This document shows, piece by piece, positions 22,301-30,043 of a stretch of 30,043 bases of DNA; position 1 is the first letter of the stretch; the number at the start of each line of letters is the position of its first letter. The notes beneath the pieces were generated by a model, which searched no databases, was not told the DNA's origin, and was given only the letters and a program-made list of their open reading frames with translations. This DNA comes from Scenedesmus sp. ARA3 (Eukaryota > Chlorophyta > Chlorophyceae > Sphaeropleales > Scenedesmaceae): assembly GCA_004335835.1 (NCBI GenBank), contig RWJK01001898.1, positions 132,721 through 162,763 of the forward strand. The letters run 5' to 3'. The position numbers and the translations under genes were made by a program.

Positions 22301-25300
22301 TCACCAACGTACGAGGTGACCCTCTTCAGACATTGCTGAACCTCTTCAGACATTGCTGCTGCTTCGGAGTTTCAACGCTGTGTGCCTGAGCAGTGTGTAT
22401 CGTGCGACTAGTGAATGCTGCAGACCTGTGTGATTTTAGGCACGTCTCTAGGTTTGCTGGCCAGACCTGTGCATCATTCGCCTGTCTTGTCTGTGCCATG
22501 TCCATTGCCTGCTGCATTTACAGGCGCATCTCCACCAGCACACGGCAATCTTGCTGGTGCTGGCAGTGACTACAGCTCCAACCTGACAGCGAAGAGGTGA
22601 GCAGCATGCTGCGCTGGCTTACACTGCAGGCAGGGTAAGCGGCAGCAGCAGCAGATTGCACCCAACTTATACACAGCTGGGTCTGGACCTGCGGGAAAGC
22701 TGCGCAAGGGAGGCAGGGCTGCTGCTGCGGGCATTCAGCAAGCGGCTGACAGCGCTCCTGCAGCGCTGCAGCAGCTACAGCGGCTCAGGATATGGCTGCT
22801 GTCGACCCGGGTGTGATGTCAATGGACATGTCACGCGCACGCTGCCTGGTGTGTCTGTTTGCAGCATTTTAGTGGCAGCTGACGGAGCTTTCGACAACAC
22901 TTTGCTGTCCATCACTTACTGCGTCCATGTGCTGCACCCTGCCGCTATGCCCTTCTGCTGTGCCAACATAGCTGTAGGTGGCCCTCGCTGCAGTCAGAAC
23001 TGCCACTGCCACTGTGCTGCTGATCAGCACCATGAACGCGCTGGACGTGGTCAATATCGGCAAGGTGAGCTGGCCTGGCCTGTGACCAGACAAATTGACT
23101 GACTGACTGACTGACTGCAGCTGACGGCGCACCACAACCTCACAGCAGCGGCGACACGTAGCATTTACGCTTTAGGCACCACCACTCAATGTGACGCCAT
23201 ATGCTCCAGGCGTGAGTTCTCAATGGTGTCTGCTGCTGAAATGCTGCCACTGCCTGCAGGTGAAGTCGTCAGCAATGGCGTGTACAGTGCCAACAATCAA
23301 GTGTGTGTCCTGAAGCAAGCGAGATGTGCTGGAGCAGCGGCTGGCGACGGGCATGCCCAGCAGCCTTGTCAAGAAGGCTATTTCGCTTCACCTGCTCTGA
23401 GATGCGGGCATGCGCGCGGCATGTTGACGTGCTGAAGCAGCTCTGTACATGTGCTCATTTGGAGTAGCACTTTGCATGTCGTGTGAAGTACTGCTATGAC
23501 TATCTGATGACCGGTTCAAAGCGACGTGTGCACACAACACGTGCCCTGCACTGCAATCTTTCAGGTGATCACCTCTTCTGATGCAAAGGTTGACAGCTTG
23601 ATAGGGTATAATCGACAAGAGCTGTTGTGCATGTTACTTGATTGCTGTGGTTGGCCATGGAGGGGTTGCAAGCAGTTGTGTGTTGCTGTCAAGCGCTAGT
23701 ATGCACGGTGCGGGGCGCACCCTAAAACGCGTGGGCGCAAGGCGCATGCCTTCAGGCGCATCGGGCGCAAGTATGGCGCAACTGGCGCAACTAGTTTTTA
23801 CCCTTGGATACCGGGAAAATCCGGCCAGGCGCTTGCTTTCAACGTGTCTACGAGGCCTAACACAGTGTTACAACTCCCTATCTGCTGCTGCTGGGCCTCT
23901 ACCTACCTATACATCATGCATCAGCCCCACACTGCTGCTGCTGCTGCTGCTGTGGTGGCAGTACTGGCTCAAGTGTGCCCAGCTGTTCCACAATGCTATG
24001 ATTAAAGCGTCCAACTCTGCACTTAGTTCATGGACACATACATACAACCGTTTTGCGACCTGCATGGCTCTGCTTCAAGGCATCGGTGCTGGGCAGCTGC
24101 GACTGTCGGTCCGTGCTTCCACGTGGAAGTCGGATCGAGGCCGAGCGCCCTTCTCAAACTAATAATACTTTAAGCGATTCTTAGATTCTCAAACTGATTA
24201 TTAGCTCGTAAAGCGCTTAAAGTACAGTTCTGTTGCCGATTCCAATGTAAAACGTAACAAGGGCTTTGCGTTACAGTACAGGCGCAACCTGCGCCAGACC
24301 GTGGCCTCTTGGCGCATCACAAGGCGCAACAGGCGCAACAGTTGCCGGCGCAACCTGCGCCTCGCGCCCCGCTCCGTGCTAGTATGTCGTATCAGCAAAG
24401 ATGTTGTGAGATGCTCATGTTGTTGCTTGTATTGCCAACAGCAAGCATGCAGCATGCAACTGGTGTGGCGGTTGGTCATGCTGTGCCAAGCACAATGACA
24501 GCTGCACCGCTTGGTAGTGCAATCCTGTGAGTGAACCTTGCAGGCTGACGCGGGTAAACGTGTTGTCGTCGAGTAAACGTTTCGTTCCGCGAGTGAACCT
24601 CTGTTTACGCTACTCGATTGAAGTAAACGTTTACGCCGAGTAGATGGTTACCCCGAGTGACAGTAGTAGATGGTTATCCCGAGTGAACTACGTTTGCTTT
24701 CAAGTAAACCCCATCGAGTAAACATTGTTTACGCGCTGCACACAGGGAGTAAACACGTTTACCCGCCACTGCACACACGAGTATTCATCAGATTCAACCC
24801 TTCAAAGTAAACCCATTTCACAGGGAGTAACGCCCCCCCACAGGGAGTAACGTCCAGGGGGCGTTGGTAGAGGCCTCTGCTTTGTTGGTCCGGGTGCTGG
24901 GCACCTCCTGTATAGGGTGTTGTGACGTGCTTTGCTGGTGAGGCAGTGGCCCGTGGCCCGGACAATCGGGTTGCTCAGTTGTGCTGTGGTGGCGAGCCAG
25001 TAGGGTTCCGGCCCCCCCGGGGGCCCTGGAAACCAATAAACGTTCACCAACTGCCGCAAGCCCTACCAACCGCACCCAGCGCACCTTCTCTGTCAACTAT
25101 GATGTATGTAAAGGGGGAAGGATGGCCAGTCGCACGCAGCACCAGGCTCGTGTCGATGCCGTCAGCGTGAAGCTCACTGCGCGCAGCGAAAGCAGCGAGA
25201 GCAGCAAGCCGTGCACAGTTAGCCGAAGCATCAGCACGCACGGCAGCCGTCCGCGGCTCTCATGATGCCGACAGACAGGCTGACGTGCCGGGCAAGGAAG

Positions 25301-27044
25301 TGCACCCAAAGCCACACCACCAGCTGCAGACCTCATGTACGGCAGCAGCAGCCCCCCCGACACCCCCAGCACCGGTCAACTGCTATAATAACACCATCAA
25401 AGCATCCTACACCTGCACCCCTCCGCTGTGCAATAACGACATTAGCTGCCCTGATGGGTCATACAAATGTCACGATGACAAACTACAGGGGCTGCGCAAG
25501 CTGCAGGGCTCGCAACTCGAGGTGTCATTGCCTGGGGTTGAACAGAGCGGCAACATGCAGGTGAGAGGCCCACACACCTCAAGATTCCATCACCCAGGCC
25601 ATCGCCACCAATCTGCAACAGCAGGCAGCCAAACAGGTGGTGGGTGATGTGTCACTGCGGCTCCTGGCGGAGCTTCTGTGCAATCTGACTGGCAAACAGC
25701 ACCATGCTAGGTTGCTGCTGCTGCTGCAGTGACAGCTGCTGCATCTGCGCGATACACAAGCACCTGCAGCTCCTGTCAAACCACATCTTGCTGCAGACAG
25801 TGGCAGGTGTGACATGCAGCGCCGTCAGTGTCATGTAGTGCTGGCACATCACAAAATCTGCTGGGATTGTACACATGTTGCTGCAGCCTGCTGTACAGTG
25901 TGTACCTTTGTCACTATGGTGGGCTTGAGCCCCAGGCGCGCTGCTGCTGTGAGTGCATTGGCGCAGTTGCCGCCACCTTGAACCTGCAATGGCAGCAGTG
26001 CAGCCGTAGCATCCTTTGCACTGCAGTCAACAAGCAACACGTGTGTGATGCCTCCAAGATGACCGGCAACAAATTGAAATTGTCGTGGCTGAACCCCTAG
26101 CGCCCCTTTCTTGCATTGCTTGGCAGCTGGCTGGCTGCCGCTGTTGCAACTGCTTCCGCACCCGCTGCTGCAGCAGCTGCGGAGCTGTAGAGAGACGCAG
26201 TGACGTACCCCAGGCATGGCTTGTGCCCACGCACCTCCAAAGCATCTGTGCGTAACTTCTGATCTGGCTTTGGGTAGACCGCTACAGAGGCAAGGTAGTC
26301 AACACCACAGCTGCCACAGCCCACTATCTTCACAGGCTTTGGCAACGGCACTTGACAGCCCTGCAAACAACAAGAACATGCCATGTGTTGCACCGCTGTT
26401 CACCACTTGCTGCTGGAGGGCTCTGGACACTTCGGGTAGTAAAGACCGACTGCCCGCTGAAAACAAGTTCGACCGTTTGGACCCCGCCATGGAAATTAAT
26501 ATCCCACGGGAAAGTTGGTGATACAGTGAATGTTATGCGTCCTGCAGTACAGCGCCCCCTGCCTGCAAGTGCAACAGCACTCAGTAGTTCCGTGCACAGC
26601 CACTGCATGACAACAGACCATAACCCACTTGCTGAGCTGAAGCATCCCTGAGGCAGCAGTTACAAGGAACCAACCCAACTTATATCGGCAATCGCATGAT
26701 GCTATGCTGACGACAGCGTTGCCTGCATGGCATCCCAATCAGATCATCAGGGGAGCGTGGGCGGGGCTATCTTTGTCCAGCCGTGCTCAAGGTGCGCAGG
26801 TATGCACTTGTTTTGGTTCTTTGCAGTCTAAGAGCAGCATAGTATTGTCTTATCACAGTCATCAATTCTCAGTCCAGGTTGTGCCCAGCTGTTGTGCCAC
26901 ACCCCGGCCCCCAGTGGCTGCAGCTGTGATCACCTCAAAAGCTGCTGCCCGCACCACCATGCGCTCTGCAGGTCTTCCAGGTATGTACGCCCTGCTGCTG
27001 AGAAGGCTGCAGGGTGATTGTGTGACAACTGGCAGTGACGCCAT
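19310..27044 (-). CDS. pfkB/ribokinase-family carbohydrate kinase
   Basis: Nine minus-strand exons: 26934-27044, 26235-26360, 25906-25983, 25578-25612, 25085-25176, 21020-21279, 20549-20686, 19901-20212 and 19310-19633, giving 491 aa with consistent phases. Residues 1-37 are Ser/Arg/Ala-rich, like a plastid or mitochondrial transit peptide. Family marks are VGCGSCGVDYLASV at the first strand, GGGNCANAL (residues 82-90), DGIDTSLV, PFTYIIVD, TRTCIHTPG, YFDGRLTE, IITTRGAEGS, and the pfkB signature DTTGAGDSFIG with catalytic Asp434 in GAGD. Such enzymes phosphorylate a sugar or nucleoside with ATP; the substrate is not evident. From memory the closest plant relative is the At4g28706 type. Exon 8 encodes a low-complexity insert with ten Ser in a row, between the core and the signature. 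Intron 5 (21280-25084) is enlarged by transposons. The start is the first ATG of the transit-like exon. Confidence 0.9.
20332..20472. repeat. Intronic repeat, copy 1 of 2
   Basis: This ~140-bp sequence lies in the pfkB intron between exons 8 and 7 and has a diverged second copy in intron 1 of the same gene (26730-26865). The best core, 20347-20370 against 26745-26768, differs at 2 of 24 positions. The class of repeat is unknown. Confidence 0.7.
21371..21455. repeat. Cluster of degenerate TGCAAC/TGCAAT repeats
   Basis: About nine short variants of TGCAAY and its reverse occur in 85 bp, just outside the left end of the large inverted-repeat element. This could be a subterminal array of another element. 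Confidence 0.5.
22321..22358. repeat. Direct repeat of 18 bp
   Basis: CCTCTTCAGACATTGCTG occurs twice, 20 bp apart, inside the large element. Confidence 0.9.
22523..23400 (+). pseudogene. Coding-like fragments with splice-like edges inside the large element
   Basis: Several plus-strand stretches look like exons. 22527-22597 (ending SNLTAKR) is followed by GTGAGC. About 22999-23064 (core TVLLISTMNALDVVNIGK) follows a CTGCAG and precedes GTGAGC. 23121-about 23211 (starting LTAHHNLT) is followed by GTGAGT. 23260-23400 is open except for a TGA at 23311-23313, then DVLEQRLATGMPSSL and a stop. I cannot assign them to a family or chain them all in phase. They may be captured gene pieces in the transposon, or 5' exons of the RING gene downstream. 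Confidence 0.3.
23097..23116. repeat. (GACT)5 microsatellite
   Basis: Five perfect GACT units lie immediately before a CTGCAG. Confidence 0.95.
23704..24378. mobile_element. hAT-like MITE with 8-bp target duplication (675 bp)
   Basis: Terminal inverted repeats CACGG(T/A)GCGGGGCGC lie at 23704-23718 and 24364-24378, matching at 14 of 15 positions. They are flanked by a perfect direct repeat CTAGTATG at 23696-23703 and 24379-24386. An 8-bp target duplication and a CA-starting terminus are typical of hAT transposons. Subterminal GGCGCAA motifs cluster near both ends. There is no transposase, so it is non-autonomous. It is inserted within the larger inverted-repeat element. Confidence 0.85.
25330..25560 (+). 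CDS. Cys-rich coding-like exon opposite the pfkB gene
   Basis: This is an open, phase-0 stretch of 77 codons between CTGCAG (25324-25329) and a GTGAGA donor (25561). It starts with an Ala/Pro-rich linker, then a region with six Cys and N-glycosylation-type sequons (CYNNTIKASYTC), and ends VSLPGVEQSGNMQ. This resembles a lumenal or extracellular module. It lies wholly within the pfkB intron between 25177 and 25577, on the other strand. Its donor is phase-compatible with the transmembrane exon at 27745 of the RING gene, which would make a type I membrane protein. No upstream exon with a start codon was established. It may instead be a pseudo-exon. Confidence 0.4.
26730..26865. repeat. Intronic repeat, copy 2 of 2
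   Basis: This is the second diverged copy of the sequence at 20332-20472, here in intron 1 of the pfkB gene and in the same orientation. No further copy was found in the window. Confidence 0.7.
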
Positions 27045-27192
27045 GTGCCAGCCGTGCTGCTGCAGAATGCAGAGTTGATTTGGACTAGTCAGACAGGTCA
27101 AAGCGGCCCTGCACGAATCTCTCGCGACCTTTCAGCAGATCACCGCCACTTCCCTTAGCAAGTTCGGCTAGTGCTCTGCCATAGGCAGGTCT
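27045..27192. promoter_or_regulatory. Presumed promoter of the pfkB gene, possibly bidirectional
   Basis: This stretch lies immediately upstream of the pfkB start codon at 27044. If the RING gene begins at the plus-strand ATG at 27193, the two genes are divergent and share this 148-bp stretch. No TATA or named element is evident. Confidence 0.35.
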
Positions 27193-27506
27193 ATGTCATG
27201 CCAGCCTGACAGGTGTCCGCTGGTATTCCCACCGCCCACAGCTCCTCTCATTGAGCCTAACTGGTTGATAGCCAGTGTTATTGCTGAAGAGTTGGTCGGC
27301 GACGGGTGCCTTACAGTTTCTAAGCTGGTTGATGTGTCCGTTGCAACCAGCATTAATCGTATCGCTTGCTGGGTCTCAAAATGATATTCTTTGTTAATTT
27401 CAGTGATAGTGGACAAAACTGGTTTCTGGGGCCCCTGTTGATGTTTGCTTTGCCTGCCTTGCTGAACGGTGGAATACTCCAGCTGGTTGCAGGCATAGTG
27501 CACGTG
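27193..27506 (+). CDS. Candidate 5' exons of the RING gene (model 1)
   Basis: Model 1 for the RING gene start: exon 27193-27305 (ATG, 37 codons plus GG, then GTGCCT) joins exon 27404-27506 after a good acceptor (TTTGTTAATTTCAG). The second exon encodes a very hydrophobic stretch (WFLGPLLMFALPALLNGG) and ends before GTGAGT in phase 0, compatible with the exon at 27745. This would add an N-terminal transmembrane segment. The first exon is weak: AT-richer and without recognisable signals. The alternative is a join from the exon at 25330-25560 to 27745. Confidence 0.35.
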
Positions 27507-27744
27507 GTGAGTGTCTGGTGATGCCAAGTGAGTTTGCCAGCCGCGTGGTTGTTGTGGCGTGTTTCAGAATCAACTGAAACGTGCCCTTTTTTCTCGCCTT
27601 AATGTGTGCGAAAGATCAGGCTGCATTCCTGGCTTGGTGATGGCTCTGCACTTCCTGGTCAATTACATTACGTACTAGCAATACAGCCATGCTTGCCGAC
27701 CGACCAGGGTTTCACAGACCCTGCCCCAGCTCTTCGTCCTGCAG

Positions 27745-29249
27745 GTGACCTCCATTGCAGGAGATGGCTGGCTGGCAGTTCTGCTGACATTGCTGGTAGC
27801 AGCTGGCATGGCTGCAGCGACTGTATATATGTGGCGGCAGGTATGCAGCTGCATGCTCAAGCAATGCATCAGCAACATCACGTCAGTCATGCTCAGTGAG
27901 GCTCGCGAGCAAAGCAACAACAGCCAGCGTGCCCGCAAGTGCTGGCTCCACTTCTGCAAGGGAATGATGCATGCACGCGATGGTCAGGCCGTGCTGATGC
28001 ACCACAAATTGCAGCACAGTCAAACACTTATGCTTGAGTAGCGGATACACAAGCACTGGGCAAGAGATGCTGGACTGCCAAATCCTGGACTGACGCCCTG
28101 GGCTGTTTCGCTGGTCTGGGTGGTGCAGATGGCTTCAACGCGCATAGGCCAAACAATACGCCAGCTGCTCTTCACTGGCATGCAGGGCGGCACAACAGCA
28201 GCAGCAGGAGCGCAGCATCCAGGGCAGCAGCAGCAGCTGCAGCAGCAGGCAAGGACAGCAGAGCAGCGGCAGCAGCGCTGGGATCAGGCGAGTCAGGGTG
28301 CATAGCTGGGCTCCGCTGTGCAAAGCAGCAGAATACTGCTGCCTGCTGTCTCTTTCAAGCACCACCCAACACAGCAGCAGCAGCATTGCAAACCTGTGCC
28401 AGCAGCAGTGCTGTAAACCTCAACTATTCCTACTCACTTGCCAGACGCAGCCACTGTGACGCTGCGATGTCACTTGTGCTGCTGGGTGTGGTGCTTTGTA
28501 ACCTGCTTCTGTATCAACAGGGCGTGTGCTGCCCGTCAGCACCGCAGCTGCTCAGCAGGTGCTCGTATGACGAGCAGCTGCACACGCTGCAGCTGTATAT
28601 TGCATTGCGGTGCTAAAGCCCTCGTCTGTGTTGCGTCCTGCTCTGTTCCCTGCTGGCTGCAGGTGGTCAGCGTGCTACAGAAGCTGCCAATGGACACTGT
28701 GATGACGCGCGCAGGGCTAGAGCAGCTTACCCCACATGAACTCAAGCAGCGGCTGTCTCAGCAGCACATCAGCTGCACCGGCTGTGTGGAGAAGCAGGAG
28801 CTGGTGGAAATGCTGCTGGAGGCAGGCGGGAGCAGCGGCGCCAGCTGCAGCATATGCTGTGAGGACTATGCGGGTGGGGATGTGCTACGGGTGCTGCCCT
28901 GCAAGCACAGGTACCACGTCGAGTGCATTGACAGGTAGGCACACTCTGCTGGCAGAGTGGAGGCTGCAGGCCTGGCATCGAGGCAGCAACAGCAGCCGTG
29001 ACTGGCAACAGTGTGGCTGTGCTCTGGTGGACTGAGCTGTCCGCAGGCCTAGCAATGAGCAGCAGCGAACGACAGGGAGCACGCAGCAGCAGTTACACGC
29101 CACTACATGCCACTGGCAGGTTTTGAATTGACGTTCACAATGTTGCTGCTGCTGCTGCTGCTGTCAGGTGGCTCCTGTCCTCCAGCGACTGCTCCAGGCT
29201 GCCAGCATGCCCGCTGTGCAACGCGAGCTTGTTGCCGCCAGGAGCGTGA
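27745..29249 (+). CDS. Membrane-anchored RING-H2 E3 ubiquitin ligase (5' end unresolved)
   Basis: Supported exons: 27745-27840, 28129-28287, 28663-28934 and 29168-29249 (stop TGA 29247-29249), 202 aa. The first encodes a transmembrane helix (GWLAVLLTLLVAAGMAAATVYMW). The second is Gln/Ala-rich cytosolic linker. The third has a SAP-like helical segment (LTPHELKQRLSQQHIS) and then the RING start CSICCEDY...LPCKHRYHVECIDR. The last completes it with WLLSSS...CPLCN. The cysteine/histidine pattern is C3H2C3, the RING-H2 class that recruits E2 enzymes and transfers ubiquitin. The RING spans two exons joined in phase (AG plus G). The second exon must end with a GC donor (CAG then GCGAGT at 28288) to keep phase 0. 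The substrate is unknown. A 5' exon with the start codon is missing from this core model; two candidates are given separately. Confidence 0.75.
29146..29163 (+). repeat. (CTG)6 directly before a 3' splice site
   Basis: Six CTG units end 2 bp before the AG (29166-29167) that precedes the last exon of the RING gene. Confidence 0.9.
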
Positions 29250-30043
29250 GGCAACAGCAGCCATTCATGGTGCCCCAACTGGCCTATACCTTGTACAGCA
29301 GGGTAACCGGGGTAGATGGTGGGCATTGGGGCAGGGTGGCGAGCACGGTGCATAGAGCAAGTGCTGGTATTGCTGGTGTCCCTATGGAGAACCCATCAAG
29401 TTTGCATGAGGTCGTGTTTGCATAGGCTGATGTATAGAGCAGTTGGTTATGGAATGACTGATGCCGGCTGTCCATACCTGCTCTGGCAAGGTCGCATGTT
29501 TGTGCTGTCGCATGAGCGTGACTAGTGATCACTGGCACATGCCAACCGTGCGCTGCCTGCAGTGTTTGCCGAGTTTTGATTTGCTTGCTTGCAAAGTTGT
29601 CCTGAGGTATGGGTTCGTACAGCTGTTTAGTATTGAGGGCCATTGAATTTGTACTTGTACTTTGCACATTTTGACTTGCATTTTGGTCGAATGCTTACTT
29701 GCCACCGCAGACTCTCCGTTTTAACACCTTCCTGCATGCTGATATGCTTGATGGCTCACATGCTATCAAGTATTGCAGGTAGCACTGCTCTACTTGGCGC
29801 TGCAACATTGCACCAAGTCAGCTTCTTGATGCGTGCACAACCAAAAACTGCCATGTTACAACCGTGCCAGCCACCATCTGGTGACATATTTGTCTATTCT
29901 ACTCAGCTTGTTGTGATGCCACACTGCCGAACGCATCACAGCCAAGCAGCGCCAAGCAGCAATGTGCAATGGAAACTTGTCTGATCTCTAGGTATATAAC
30001 GGCCAAGCATCGCGGTGGTCTGGGTCGAACCACAAGCCACTGA
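29250..30043. other. Region without a recognised gene at the right edge
   Basis: The 3' UTR of the RING gene must begin here, but no plus-strand TGTAA was found before the window ends. Open frames are short and unrecognised. A TATATAAC motif lies at 29993-30000 and could be a TATA box for a gene beyond the window, which cannot be tested here. Confidence 0.35.

Larger units (their letters stand above)
21574..24870. mobile_element. Probable DNA transposon with terminal inverted repeats (~3.3 kb)
   Basis: CTACCAACGCC at 21574-21584 is repeated inverted and exact at 24860-24870. Inside both ends lie arrays of GTTTAC/GTAAAC motifs (about 21620-21810 and 24550-24840), and CGTTAC follows each terminus. 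It sits in intron 5 of the pfkB gene, which would be about 500 bp without it. No transposase was recognised, so it is probably non-autonomous. A clean target-site duplication was not found (GAGG follows on one side and precedes on the other), so the exact ends are uncertain. The interior has coding-like fragments on the plus strand. Confidence 0.55.

Noticed and set aside
22656..23102. 148-codon plus-strand open frame as a real single-exon gene
   Set aside because: It has no ATG at its start, reads through splice-like sites and is Cys-rich without a pattern. The phase-compatible short segments inside it are more protein-like.
23638..24162. 174-codon plus-strand open frame as a transposase
   Set aside because: It crosses the MITE terminus and a CTG tract, and shows no catalytic motif or zinc-finger pattern.
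27168..27527. 119-codon minus-strand open frame upstream of the pfkB gene
   Set aside because: It has no recognisable domain, overlaps the presumed promoter and candidate plus-strand exons, and does not join the pfkB first exon.

Overview
The window looks like nuclear DNA from a green alga (Chlorophyta, possibly Sphaeropleales or a relative; the order is a guess). Genes are split into many short exons. Donors are usually GTGCGT-like. Inferred proteins have plastid-type N-termini, one gene ends with the algal TGTAA poly(A) signal, and CTG/CAG trinucleotide tracts are everywhere. No bacterial, organellar, tRNA or rRNA features were seen. Gene models were built by hand from splice signals, reading-frame phase and remembered family sequences; no search was run.

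Layout. (1) 627-4057, plus strand: a six-exon gene for a plastid-type protein with a helical PPR/TPR-like N-terminal part, a membrane hairpin and a coiled-coil tail. A (CTG)32 tract lies downstream, probably in its 3' UTR. (2) 4541-7309: no recognised gene. (3) 7310-8851, minus strand: six exons for glucosamine-6-phosphate N-acetyltransferase (GNA1), 153 aa. (4) 9590-18432, minus strand: nineteen exons for a RUNKEL/ULK4-type pseudokinase with C-terminal ARM/HEAT repeats, about 1,417 aa, including a 14-bp first coding exon. (5) 19310-27044, minus strand: nine exons for a pfkB/ribokinase-family sugar kinase of about 491 aa. Its 3.8-kb fifth intron holds a probable 3.3-kb inverted-repeat DNA transposon, with a 675-bp hAT-like MITE nested inside. 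(6) 27745-29249, plus strand: the membrane and RING-H2 part of an E3 ubiquitin ligase, whose 5' end is uncertain.

The genes do not form a pathway. They cover amino-sugar (UDP-GlcNAc) synthesis, microtubule/cilium-related pseudokinase function, sugar phosphorylation, ubiquitin ligation and one uncharacterised plastid protein. No wholly new biological system could be established. The strongest oddities are: a Cys-rich coding-like exon on the opposite strand between two pfkB exons, which is phase-compatible with the RING gene and suggests interleaved antisense genes; a tandem duplication of exon edges inside an intron of the first gene; CTG tracts directly upstream of 3' splice sites in four genes; and nested transposons with clear ends.
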